From a virus: 37,219 nt of DNA. The DNA is taken from IMG/VR virus record IMGVR_UViG_3300046001_009048, positions 1-37,219 of that record; one strand, given 5' to 3'. Position numbers and translations under genes: made by a program. The notes beneath the pieces are model-generated. The model saw only the letters and a program-made list of their open reading frames with translations. It had not been told where the DNA came from and made no database searches. Positions 1 to 7,826 of the stretch are shown here, piece after piece (the stretch's first letter is position 1; every line of letters starts with the position of its first letter).

Positions 1-45
1 TTCAATTATAGATGATACCAAAGTAAAAATTAAAAGTCAAGTGTT

Positions 46-327
46 TTAATTTTCTTCTTCTGGAGAATCTAAATCATCGTCATCTAAATTTTTTCTTGCT
101 ATTAAATCTGTTGTTGCTTCTAGGTTTAATTGATCAATACTTTGACTCCAAGTATTAACATAATATAAAAGTGCCATAGCATTTATTTGATTATCAAACT
201 TTGTGAAAACCTGTGGTTCACCTTTATTTGAAAAATTAAACATTATGTACCCGCCAAAACTGCATTCATCAATTTGCTTTAAAAGAGAATCTGGTACTTT
301 AAATTTTTTCTTATTAGTCACTACCAT
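46..327 (-). CDS. Hypothetical acidic-tailed protein, 93 aa
   Basis: I do not recognise this protein. It opens with a basic stretch (MVVTNKKKFKVP), has a mixed middle, and ends in a very acidic tail (DDDDLDSPEEEN). Acidic tails occur in phage DNA mimics and single-strand-binding proteins, but no such fold can be shown here. The ATG start lies 3 bases after a GTGTAA motif, as at several late genes. It sits 9 bases downstream of the nuclease gene and follows the recombinase, so a role near DNA metabolism is possible by context only. Confidence 0.7.
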   Translation of the reverse strand: MVVTNKKKFKVPDSLLKQIDECSFGGYIMFNFSNKGEPQVFTKFDNQINAMALLYYVNTWSQSIDQLNLEATTDLIARKNLDDDDLDSPEEEN

Positions 328-330
328 TTT

Positions 331-336
331 TTACAC
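331..336 (-). promoter_or_regulatory. GTGTAA motif upstream of the 93-aa gene
   Basis: The minus strand reads TTATTATTTAAGTGTAAAAA directly before the ATG at 327. The 3-base gap is too short for a normal ribosome-binding site, which fits a transcription start better than a Shine-Dalgarno sequence. Confidence 0.4.
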
Positions 337-756
337 TTAAATAATAAGAATTCCGCATTTTTCTTCTATATATTGTGGTGATAAATTTTTTAAATCATTT
401 TCATACAATTCCAAGAATTTAAATCCATTTAATTCAAGCCATTTTTCTTTTTTTACATCTCTTTTTATGCTATTTAAATATTTTAATCTAGAGTTGTTAT
501 GGAAAAATTTATTAAATGATTCATGTTGATCTCCTTGGATCTCAACGGCAATCTTTTTTGTTGCATTTAATATATCAACCTTAAGCATAGTTCCATAAAC
601 TGGAAATTCTTCATAAACAATATGATTTTTCCAATAAGGATAAAAGAATTGCTTAAATTTAAACTGCAATTTACTTCTGCATTTTCCATCCCAATCTACA
701 AGATAATCTCTTACGTTCTTATTAACGAGTTTGCCGTTAATATTTAATAATCTCAT
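337..756 (-). CDS. PD-(D/E)XK endonuclease-like protein (Vsr/DUF559-like)
   Basis: This 139-residue protein carries a probable PD-(D/E)XK nuclease core: Glu50 in VYEEFP, Asp61 in LKVDILN, and Glu72-Ile-Gln74 in VEIQGDQHE. A basic helix follows (RDVKKEKWLELNGFKFLEL), as in Vsr, DUF559 and DUF2726 proteins. It probably cleaves or nicks DNA and may act in recombination, repair or homing. The ATG overlaps the recombinase TGA as ATGA (753-756), so the two are probably translated together. The assignment rests on motif spacing. The exact family and substrate are not known. Confidence 0.65.
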   Translation of the reverse strand: MRLLNINGKLVNKNVRDYLVDWDGKCRSKLQFKFKQFFYPYWKNHIVYEEFPVYGTMLKVDILNATKKIAVEIQGDQHESFNKFFHNNSRLKYLNSIKRDVKKEKWLELNGFKFLELYENDLKNLSPQYIEEKCGILII

Positions 757-1895
757 GACGCAAGAGTTTTAATAAATTTATTATAAAAATAATCTACGAT
801 TGGTTTATTTTCTTCTAGATAAGATCTTAGATTATCAATGCCTTGGTGTTGCTTCTTTAATTCTAAATTAGCGTTCTTAAGTTCTTCGATAATCTCATCT
901 GAGAAAGTAACCCATGCGCCTTTTGCAGTTGCGAATTCCCAAGAAAGGATTTGGTCAATGACTTCGTATTCTCTCCAAACAGAAGATCCATCTTTACGGC
1001 CATATTTAATTGGATATTGAACTTTAGAGTTTGTTGATTCATTAGTGGATTTTTTAATTACGATCTTAACATTATGACCAATAATTTTATTTTTAATTGG
1101 ATCATATTTATCATTTGGTTTTTCTAAAATTAAATCTTTATTAAACTTTGGTTCAAATTCGAGAATCCAATTAGCAAAATGCAATAATGCATTTCCGCCA
1201 GTAGCAGTAGTTTGACGAATATCTTTATTTGCGGCATAAGGATCAAGTTTAATATCAGATCGTACTTGACTTATAAAAATAGCCATATGTCCACGCTTAG
1301 AAAGTGCAAGAGAAATCTTTTTCATTAACATTGACGAGATAACTGCTCCTCCAGCAACTTTTGTTGCTTCTGTCATGCTTTTTTGAGCATCACCTTTAGT
1401 CATCAACCCATCAACTGAATCGAGAATAAACATATACCTTTTATCTTCATCATTAGATTGAATAAGATCTTTCATTAATTCTGAAACTGTTTCAAAGATA
1501 TTACATTCAAATACAAAACAAGTTCCATCAACCCATTCTTTAGGATCTGTTACAAACTTAATCCCAGATCGCTCTTTAATTTCTTTACTTAATCTTCCTT
1601 CGGCTTTAAAAAGTAAAGCTCTGGAATTTTCTACTGTTTTGAGAAAGTTCTTTGTTACTTCTAGTGCTTCTGATGTTTTACCACCTTCATTCATTCCAAT
1701 GAATCTATGAAGTCCTGGGCAAAGTCCACCTCCAGTAGCAATATCTAAATTTAGACTACCAGTAGAAACTTTATAATAAACTTCATCTTCAAAATTATAA
1801 TGATCTTCTTTATTATCTTTTAGAAATGATAATAGTCTATCTGATGCACTTGGACCAGATGATTCAACGATTTCTTCTTTAGGTTTTCTTCCCAT
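753..1895 (-). CDS. uvsX: UvsX/RecA-type recombinase
   Basis: A 380-residue strand-exchange ATPase of the phage RecA/UvsX family. Visible motifs are Walker A GMNEGGKT (67-74), a glutamate in the FKAEGRL segment (99) where RecA has its catalytic Glu, Walker B MFILDSVDGL with Asp159, and the sensor-like FISQVRSD and ATGGNALLHFANWI segments. Such proteins coat single-stranded DNA and drive recombination-dependent replication and repair. Length matches UvsX (about 390). It overlaps the upstream 114-residue gene by 17 bases and the nuclease by 4, forming a small operon. The Walker A sequence differs from the bacterial GPESSGKT, which points to a phage lineage rather than a recent host gene. Confidence 0.93.
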   Translation of the reverse strand: MGRKPKEEIVESSGPSASDRLLSFLKDNKEDHYNFEDEVYYKVSTGSLNLDIATGGGLCPGLHRFIGMNEGGKTSEALEVTKNFLKTVENSRALLFKAEGRLSKEIKERSGIKFVTDPKEWVDGTCFVFECNIFETVSELMKDLIQSNDEDKRYMFILDSVDGLMTKGDAQKSMTEATKVAGGAVISSMLMKKISLALSKRGHMAIFISQVRSDIKLDPYAANKDIRQTTATGGNALLHFANWILEFEPKFNKDLILEKPNDKYDPIKNKIIGHNVKIVIKKSTNESTNSKVQYPIKYGRKDGSSVWREYEVIDQILSWEFATAKGAWVTFSDEIIEELKNANLELKKQHQGIDNLRSYLEENKPIVDYFYNKFIKTLAS

Positions 1896-2223
1896 ATCTT
1901 ATAAATTCTAGCAAGGTTTTAGGTTTTTTGCAAATGTTTTTATCATCTTGAGCTTTATTTTCTTGTAATTTAATAATATTTTTATTTAAATTTAAATTAA
2001 ATGCTTCGTATTCCTTTAAGAGGAAAGCTTTACCTTCTGATTTTAGAAACCAAGCAAGTGAAGGTGGTGGTGCTTTTAGATCTTGAAGATTGTCCCAAAA
2101 ATTAAATGAATTAAATTTCTTTATTAATTTTTGAGCTATTTTGATTTCTCTTGGCCAATTAATATTTCCTTTAACAAATTTTTTTACTATAAATTGGCAA
2201 AGTTTATGGTTTGTCTTATTCAA
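1879..2223 (-). CDS. Hypothetical helical protein upstream of the recombinase
   Basis: I do not recognise a family for this 114-residue protein. It is lysine- and asparagine-rich and predicted mostly helical, with a Pro-Pro-Pro segment (KAPPPSLAWFLKSEGKAFLL) and a basic end. The start is TTG (2221-2223). It is the first gene after a TTGACA promoter and overlaps uvsX, so it may be a recombination or replication accessory protein. That role is inferred from position only. Confidence 0.7.
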   Translation of the reverse strand: MNKTNHKLCQFIVKKFVKGNINWPREIKIAQKLIKKFNSFNFWDNLQDLKAPPPSLAWFLKSEGKAFLLKEYEAFNLNLNKNIIKLQENKAQDDKNICKKPKTLLEFIRYGKKT

Positions 2224-2234
2224 TATATATATAA

Positions 2235-2261
2235 ATTATATTATTTTTAATAATTTGTCAA
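2235..2261 (-). promoter_or_regulatory. Sigma70-like promoter for the uvsX operon
   Basis: On the minus strand TTGACA (2261-2256) is followed after 15 bases by TATAAT (2240-2235). Spacing is shorter than the usual 17; TAATTT gives a weaker match at 17. The predicted start near 2228 lies only a few bases before the TTG codon. It occupies the gap after the glycan operon. Confidence 0.5.
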
Positions 2262-2266
2262 GTAAA

Positions 2267-2998
2267 TCATCTAGAATGATATACTTCGACTGAAGAATTT
2301 AAGACAATATTTGAATAACCATATTTTCTAAAGTTTTCACAAACTACTGCCGTATCACAATCAAATGTATTAAATCTCTCATTGAAATATCCAAACGTCA
2401 AAAATCTTTTAAAAGGTTCCGATTTATAGAAGCAGAAGCAGTTAAATGTTGTCCAAACATTTATTAAACCTAAATTTCTCAGAATAATAGGATTAAAAAT
2501 ATGCCAAGATCTAGAATCTGGATTCTGTCTTGTCCCCCAATCGTCATAAAGATAATGATGTTTGTCATCATTAATCTCTACGCTTCTAGGGGAAATTATA
2601 TCGTAGTCTCCATTATTTATAATATTATCTATTAATGTTTTAGGTTCATATTTTACGTCTGGTTCTACAACTAATATATGAGAACATTTCTCTAGTAATT
2701 TATTATTATAAATTGTTTGATTTCTTGCTTCCGATAAAAGTTTTACTCTTTCTTCATTAACTACGCTACCAAAAGAAGGAGTATTTAATATTTCTAATTT
2801 TATATTAAAATCTGAAAAGAAAGAAAAATCTAAGTTTTTTAATATATCTTGTGTTCCGTCTGTTGAATCATTTTCGTATACAGAAAGATAATAATTGTTT
2901 TGCTTATCAAGCGCTACAATACTTTTTATCTGTTCGTACCAATTATGTAAAAAATTTTTTCTATTTCTAATAATTGTAGAAATTAATATATTTTTCAC
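2267..2998 (-). CDS. Glycosyltransferase (GT2- or GT69-like)
   Basis: A 243-residue soluble glycosyltransferase-like protein. Residues 1-60 contain ISTIIRNRKNF and YENDSTDGTQDIL, a GT-A nucleotide-sugar start that recalls both GT2 and the CAP59 mannosyltransferases (GT69). LSEARNQ (about 89-93) and the acidic EPD (112-114, in HILVVEPDVKYEP) look like the metal-binding region. It probably transfers a sugar from a nucleotide donor to an unknown acceptor. It is the last gene of the 20-kb glycan run and overlaps gmd by 4 bases. Confidence 0.75.
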   Translation of the reverse strand: MKNILISTIIRNRKNFLHNWYEQIKSIVALDKQNNYYLSVYENDSTDGTQDILKNLDFSFFSDFNIKLEILNTPSFGSVVNEERVKLLSEARNQTIYNNKLLEKCSHILVVEPDVKYEPKTLIDNIINNGDYDIISPRSVEINDDKHHYLYDDWGTRQNPDSRSWHIFNPIILRNLGLINVWTTFNCFCFYKSEPFKRFLTFGYFNERFNTFDCDTAVVCENFRKYGYSNIVLNSSVEVYHSR

Positions 2999-4047
2999 TT
3001 ATAGTTCTGTATATCTGATTTGACCATTCTTTCAACTAGTTCATTAAAAGATACTTTTGGTTTCCAATTTAGTTCATTTCTTGCCTCTGATGAATTACCC
3101 AATAAGAGATCTACTTCAGCAGGACGAAAGAATTTAGGGTTAATTTTTACTAACTGTTTGTAATTTCCTTGATTATCTTTAAAATAAAATGCTTCATCTT
3201 CATCTCTTCCATCTCCATTATAGATCCATGATCCTTTTATATCAATAGCTAAAAAAGCTTTTTCAACAAATTCTCTAATACTATGCGTTTCATCTGAGGA
3301 AAGGATATATTCTTTTGGTTTATCTTGATTCAACATTAACCATATACCATTAATAAAATCTTCAGCATGACTCCAATCTCTTTTTGCATCTAAGTTACCT
3401 AGTTCAATTGGAGCAAAATCTATATTATTTTTTAATGCATTATATATTCTAGCAACACCTTTTGTAATTTTTCTGGTGACAAATTCTTCCCCTCGTCTTT
3501 CGCTTTCGTGATTATAAAGAATAGAATGTATTGCAAAAAGATTATAAGAATCTCTGTAAACCTTTGTAATATGTCTTGCGGCTGCTTTAGCTGCACCATA
3601 TGGGCTACGAGGACGAATTGGATGTTTTAAGTCTTGAGGGCTATATAAAACATCGCCCATTTCTTCACTAGAACCCGCTGAATAAAATCTACAATTAGGA
3701 GCATATTTTCTTATAGCTTCTAAACATCTAAGCACACCAAGTGCGGTTGCATCAAAAGTCTGTAAGGGAATTTGCCAGCTACTACCAACGAAAGATTGTG
3801 CCGCAAAATTAATAAAATAATCTGGCTTTATGTCTTTTACAATTTCATCTATAGAATTACTATCAGATAAATCTCCTATTATAAATTTAAATCTTTCATT
3901 ATTTAAGTTATGTTGTATATTCTCTAGATTGGGATTAGAACTTCTTCTTCTAACACCATAAACAAAATAATTTGTGTTATTTAATATATAATCTACCATA
4001 TAAGATCCATCTTGACCTGTAACGCCGGTAATAATAACTTTTTTCAT
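2995..4047 (-). CDS. gmd: GDP-mannose 4,6-dehydratase
   Basis: A 350-residue extended SDR enzyme that converts GDP-D-mannose to GDP-4-keto-6-deoxymannose, the precursor of fucose, rhamnose, perosamine and colitose. It has the NAD(P)-binding GVTGQDGSY (8-16), SAGSSEEMG with the active-site Ser/Glu (about 126-129), YGAAK with Tyr150 and Lys154, the family block HESERRGEEFVTRKIT, LGNLDAKRDWSHAEDF, and FRPAEVDLLLGNSSEA near the end. Length is normal for Gmd. Phage gmd genes are known from other aquatic phages. Its product is the natural substrate of a ColD-type dehydratase such as the one at 11427-12590. Confidence 0.95.
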   Translation of the reverse strand: MKKVIITGVTGQDGSYMVDYILNNTNYFVYGVRRRSSNPNLENIQHNLNNERFKFIIGDLSDSNSIDEIVKDIKPDYFINFAAQSFVGSSWQIPLQTFDATALGVLRCLEAIRKYAPNCRFYSAGSSEEMGDVLYSPQDLKHPIRPRSPYGAAKAAARHITKVYRDSYNLFAIHSILYNHESERRGEEFVTRKITKGVARIYNALKNNIDFAPIELGNLDAKRDWSHAEDFINGIWLMLNQDKPKEYILSSDETHSIREFVEKAFLAIDIKGSWIYNGDGRDEDEAFYFKDNQGNYKQLVKINPKFFRPAEVDLLLGNSSEARNELNWKPKVSFNELVERMVKSDIQNYK

Positions 4048-4056
4048 TATATAATA

Positions 4057-5028
4057 CTAATATTTATTTTTATAAAATTCTATAGTTTTTTCTAAACCAT
4101 GTAAAAAATCAGTTCTAGGATACCAATTCAATTCTTTATTAATCTTCGTATTATCTATAGCGTATCTAAAATCATGACCTTTCCTATCTTCTACAAATTT
4201 AATGTAGTCTTCTGGATTAACTTGTAATATTTTACAGATGTTAGATATAATTTCTAAATTAGTTTTTTCGCAATCTCCACCAATATTATATGTCTCGCCA
4301 ATCTTTCCATTTTTAACAATCTCAAATACAGCTTCGCAATGATCTATTACATAAATCCAGTCTCTAATATTTTTTCCTGTACCATAAACAGGTATTTTTT
4401 GATTATTTAATATTGAATTTATAACTACAGGTATAAATTTTTCATTATGTTGATATGGGCCATAATTATTAGAACAATTAGATATTGTTATAGGAACTTT
4501 AAATGTATGATAATAAGCTCTAGCGAGCATATCGGCTGAAGCTTTAGAAGCGGAATAAGGAGAATTTGGTGCATAGCAAGAAGTTTCTGAAAATTTTCCT
4601 TCGTGTCCTAAACTGCCGTATACTTCATCTGTAGAAATTAAATGAATTCTTAAGTTTTCTTGTTTACATAATTCTAAAAGATTAAATGTTCCAATTATAT
4701 TAGATCTCAAAAAGTCTCTAGGATTTGATATAGAATTGTCAACATGAGTCTCTGCGGCGAAATGTATTATATGTGATATCTTATGATCTTTTAACACTTG
4801 AATAAATTTCTTAAAGGTCTGAGGATCTTCTAGATGATCTAACCAAAAATCATAAAAATGATATTTTGGATTGTCTTTAAAATCTTTTGCATTATTTATA
4901 TTTGCAGCTGCGCTTAATTTACTTGGACAATCTATATTTACTATAGAAGATATGGAATCCTTATTAATTATAGTTCTAATAAAATTAGATCCTATAAATC
5001 CTAAACCTCCTGTAACTAAAATATTCAT
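4057..5028 (-). CDS. rmlB: dTDP-glucose 4,6-dehydratase-like SDR
   Basis: Extended SDR of the RmlB family, 323 residues from the chosen ATG. It shows VTGGLGFIGSN (5-15), FAAETHVDNS, ISTDEVYGSL with the Thr-Asp-Glu catalytic set (133-135), YSASK (Tyr158, Lys162), NNYGPYQ, VYGTGKNIRDWIYV and RKGHDFRYAID. These are typical of enzymes that make dTDP-4-keto-6-deoxyglucose. An in-frame ATG 36 bases further upstream is possible, but 5028 starts just before the conserved nucleotide-binding strand and overlaps the previous stop as ATGA. A CDP- or UDP-sugar substrate cannot be excluded. Confidence 0.88.
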   Translation of the reverse strand: MNILVTGGLGFIGSNFIRTIINKDSISSIVNIDCPSKLSAAANINNAKDFKDNPKYHFYDFWLDHLEDPQTFKKFIQVLKDHKISHIIHFAAETHVDNSISNPRDFLRSNIIGTFNLLELCKQENLRIHLISTDEVYGSLGHEGKFSETSCYAPNSPYSASKASADMLARAYYHTFKVPITISNCSNNYGPYQHNEKFIPVVINSILNNQKIPVYGTGKNIRDWIYVIDHCEAVFEIVKNGKIGETYNIGGDCEKTNLEIISNICKILQVNPEDYIKFVEDRKGHDFRYAIDNTKINKELNWYPRTDFLHGLEKTIEFYKNKY

Positions 5029-5771
5029 GGTAATAAAATTGTTTGTTTGTTTACTTCTTCCCAATCTGCAAATGGTGATAGAAAATGCGTGTGCATATGA
5101 GTAGAAAATCCAGGCATAAAACTTAAAACTATTCGATTATAAGGTTCTTGGGTTAAAATATGAAATCTTGTGTTATCCGCTTTACCAGAAATATGAATTT
5201 CATAATCTTTGTCGAAGAGTTGTTTGCTTAATATAAAGGAACCGCAAGTGTTAGGTACAGTTCTAAGATATCTATAAGGAGTAAAATAGATTTGTGATTT
5301 TAAATCATGGTACATGCCCCATTCTGTATTCTTCATATCTGGATTATTTCTTGTATATTTATCGCCGTGATCATATAAGGATATATAAGAATTATTTATA
5401 TTATAATTTGGATTTGTTTGATATAAGAATTCAACTGCGTCAACCCAAGGCAAATGAAGGTAATCTTGTTCCAAGACATAAATTATATCATTATCTGCTA
5501 ATTTTTGTTCTTTAATATATTGAAAAGTCATAGTATTTGACTTAAAATCTGTTCCAGCATTAATTAAATGAATATCAAATTTATATTTGTCTTTATATTT
5601 TAAAATAAAACTATTTTTAATAGGCCCATCAAAAACTACTGTTAATTTCGCTTTATTAAAATTTAGCGTATCTAAAAAATTCTTAAAACATTTCTCTAAT
5701 GAAAAATAATTTGGTCTACATTTATTTCCTACCTCTGGATAACTTGTAGCTCGATAGAATATATGTATCAT
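5025..5771 (-). CDS. Putative GT-A glycosyltransferase
   Basis: A 248-residue protein with a GT-A-like layout: TVVFDGPIKNSF near residue 45 and an acidic site E101-Q-D103 in IIYVLEQDYLHLP that could hold the metal and nucleotide sugar. No signal peptide or membrane segment is seen. The His-rich end (STHMHTHFLSP) may complete the active site. Its stop overlaps rmlB as ATGA and its start overlaps the acyltransferase by 4 bases, so it is part of the glycan operon. Donor and acceptor are unknown, and I do not recognise a numbered family. Confidence 0.6.
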   Translation of the reverse strand: MIHIFYRATSYPEVGNKCRPNYFSLEKCFKNFLDTLNFNKAKLTVVFDGPIKNSFILKYKDKYKFDIHLINAGTDFKSNTMTFQYIKEQKLADNDIIYVLEQDYLHLPWVDAVEFLYQTNPNYNINNSYISLYDHGDKYTRNNPDMKNTEWGMYHDLKSQIYFTPYRYLRTVPNTCGSFILSKQLFDKDYEIHISGKADNTRFHILTQEPYNRIVLSFMPGFSTHMHTHFLSPFADWEEVNKQTILLP

Positions 5772-6373
5772 AGATTATTATATTTAAACCTAGCTGGATT
5801 TCCAAACCAAACTTGATTATCGGGTATATCTTCTGTAACAACACTACCAGCGCCAATTAAACAATTATTACCAATTTTTATTTTTGGTAAAATCGTAGTA
5901 TTTGCTCCTACAAAAGTATTATTACCAATATTTACATTGCCTAATAAACAACACATAGGACTAATCTCACAATATTCTCCAATTTTTACATCGTGATGAA
6001 GTTGTACTCCTACATTAATTAGTGAACCAGATCCAATCTTGACCATTGGTTCAATGAAAACATTTTTTAATATAATAATATTATTTCCGAGATCAACATC
6101 TTTTGATAAGAATGAATCAATATATTGATAATCTCCCAAACCCTTTTCGTATAACTTTTTACTTATATCTTTTCTATTTTTTGGTCCAGATACGGCTAAG
6201 ATAAAATGAGTAAATTTTTCAGAAATTTCATCAGCTATTTTAAAATTTTTAAAAAATTCTTCATATATATTATTATCATTATACAAATAAAAATCTTCTT
6301 TTATAATAATAGGATTATTTAATATTTGCTTGCACAATCCTCCTGTGCCAAAAATTAAAATTGTATTTTGCAT
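5768..6373 (-). CDS. Sugar O/N-acyltransferase (NeuD/PglD type)
   Basis: A 201-residue two-domain acyltransferase. Residues 1-60 form a small Rossmann-like domain (LIFGTGGLCKQI). From about 90 on there are hexapeptide repeats of the left-handed beta-helix (IGSGSLIN, IGEYCEIS, IGNNTFVG, IGNNCLIG). HHDVKIGEYCEI (His126-His127) matches the catalytic histidine region of PglD, which N-acetylates a UDP-4-amino sugar using acetyl-CoA. It lies beside an aminotransferase-like gene and rmlB, so acylation of a 4- or 3-amino-6-deoxy sugar is a reasonable inference. The acyl group is unknown. Confidence 0.88.
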   Translation of the reverse strand: MQNTILIFGTGGLCKQILNNPIIIKEDFYLYNDNNIYEEFFKNFKIADEISEKFTHFILAVSGPKNRKDISKKLYEKGLGDYQYIDSFLSKDVDLGNNIIILKNVFIEPMVKIGSGSLINVGVQLHHDVKIGEYCEISPMCCLLGNVNIGNNTFVGANTTILPKIKIGNNCLIGAGSVVTEDIPDNQVWFGNPARFKYNNL

Positions 6374-6379
6374 TTTAAA

Positions 6380-7009
6380 TTATTTTTTATATATCTCAAA
6401 TTTTGATAGATCTGGATAAGGTAATTCTAAATCTTCATTATGTTTAGGCGTTCCATCTGTATTATAAAATTGATTCATTAGAAGTAATCCTCTAGCCGCT
6501 AGTTCTGGCATCATATAAAAATTCCAACCAAGCATATCAAAATTATCGTCATGATACGAACATTCTCTTCTACCACTATATCTAGCTCTTTTAAACCAAA
6601 GATAAGCTTTATAATCATCAGTTAAAATTGCTCCTCCTTTACTAAGTTTAAAGTGTTTATATGGACCGGTAAAAGAGATGCACATATGGCTATTAGGTAG
6701 ATACATATTTGAAGTAAATCTTAAAGCACTATCCCAAATTTTTGTAGGTTTTAATTGGTATGCACCTTTTATTTTATTACTATTTACTGGTATAAAATTA
6801 ACTTTTCCTCCAGCATGTATAATTTCACAAGGAACAGATGGATAAGTTCTAGCTGGGATATCTATTACTTGTCCTTTTACATTTTCATAGACTAAAGATA
6901 AAAATAAAGCATTACTAGCATTATCTACAGTTACGACATAAGGTGCGCCTGTATATTTTGATAAAGCTTGTTCAAATTCTTCTGTTATCTTATAAATTCC
7001 ATTAGCCAT
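6380..7009 (-). CDS. Short DegT/DnrJ/EryC1-type aminotransferase
   Basis: At 209 residues this is only about half the usual 370-400 of the sugar aminotransferases. It keeps the PLP core: VTVDNASNALFLSL, PARTYPSVP, Asp93 in WDSALR (pairs with the PLP ring nitrogen), and Lys118 in SFTGPYKHFKLSKGG, placed 8 residues before the final Gly as in active aminotransferases. The C-terminal small domain is missing or very reduced, while the gene ends cleanly next to the acyltransferase. It may be an active compact form, need a partner, or be decaying. With rmlB and the acyltransferase it suggests an amino-sugar branch. Confidence 0.8.
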   Translation of the reverse strand: MANGIYKITEEFEQALSKYTGAPYVVTVDNASNALFLSLVYENVKGQVIDIPARTYPSVPCEIIHAGGKVNFIPVNSNKIKGAYQLKPTKIWDSALRFTSNMYLPNSHMCISFTGPYKHFKLSKGGAILTDDYKAYLWFKRARYSGRRECSYHDDNFDMLGWNFYMMPELAARGLLLMNQFYNTDGTPKHNEDLELPYPDLSKFEIYKK

Positions 7010-7010
7010 T

Positions 7011-7826
7011 TTATTTGCACAATATTTTTAATGTGTCCTCTAGAGAATATTTAGGTTTAAATCCTAAACTATATAATTTATTTATATTCATGTGGAAATC
7101 TTTCGCTTGAACTTGTTGGTGAAAAAGCGGAGGATCTATGAAGTTGATTTTACTTTCAGAATTTAATATTTTTTTACAATAATAAATAATGTCTATTAGT
7201 TTTACGCTTTCTGTATTACCAATATTATAAATTTGATCTTTTTCGCCTTTATCTAAAACTAATTTTATAGCTCGACAAACATCTTCTACAAAAAGAAAGT
7301 TTCTATAATTATCTCCTTTATATACGTTGACCTCTTCATTCCTTTTCAATCTTTCAATTAGATATTCTGTCGCATTCTTTTGTGAATTAGCGCCAGCATC
7401 TTTTCCGATAATATTACATAATCTTAATATCCTATAATTTATACCAAAAGTTTTACAGTAAGATTCTAAAAATTGTTCTTGGGCATATTTTGCAATAGAA
7501 TAAAAACCCTTTGGATTACAATAATCATTCTCTGAATTTGTAATAAGATTGTTTTTGCCATATACAAACCAGGAAGATATAAGATTGAAAGTATTATCTT
7601 TATTTAAATTAGAAAACATTTCTGTTAATAATAATAAATTTGTTTTTATTTCTAATGTTGGATCTTTGAAAACGGAATAATTTGAATTTGTTCCTCTGAA
7701 ATATAGAATGTCTTTATTTTTTGATATAATTGAAGATCTGTCCTCGGCAAAAGATTCTATTGGATATAACTCCATCCATTTTTTACCAATAAAACCTGTA
7801 GAGCCAAAAACGCTAATTTTGTTCAT
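7011..7826 (-). CDS. NAD(P)-dependent sugar epimerase/reductase (extended SDR)
   Basis: A 271-residue SDR with GSTGFIGKK (8-16), SSWFVYG (84-90) and the catalytic YSIAK (Tyr109, Lys113), followed by NYRNFLFVEDVCRAI and IYNIGNTESVKL typical of sugar epimerases and 4-ketoreductases. It overlaps the RfbH-type gene by 14 bases, so it may act on the 3-deoxy keto sugar made by that enzyme, as reductases of abequose and paratose pathways do. It is shorter than RfbJ (299). The exact product cannot be named from sequence. Confidence 0.8.
   Translation of the reverse strand: MNKISVFGSTGFIGKKWMELYPIESFAEDRSSIISKNKDILYFRGTNSNYSVFKDPTLEIKTNLLLLTEMFSNLNKDNTFNLISSWFVYGKNNLITNSENDYCNPKGFYSIAKYAQEQFLESYCKTFGINYRILRLCNIIGKDAGANSQKNATEYLIERLKRNEEVNVYKGDNYRNFLFVEDVCRAIKLVLDKGEKDQIYNIGNTESVKLIDIIYYCKKILNSESKINFIDPPLFHQQVQAKDFHMNINKLYSLGFKPKYSLEDTLKILCK

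Noticed and set aside
2240-2262. Terminator hairpin ending the glycan operon
   Set aside because: The inverted repeat is short, pure A/T, and better explained by the promoter boxes.
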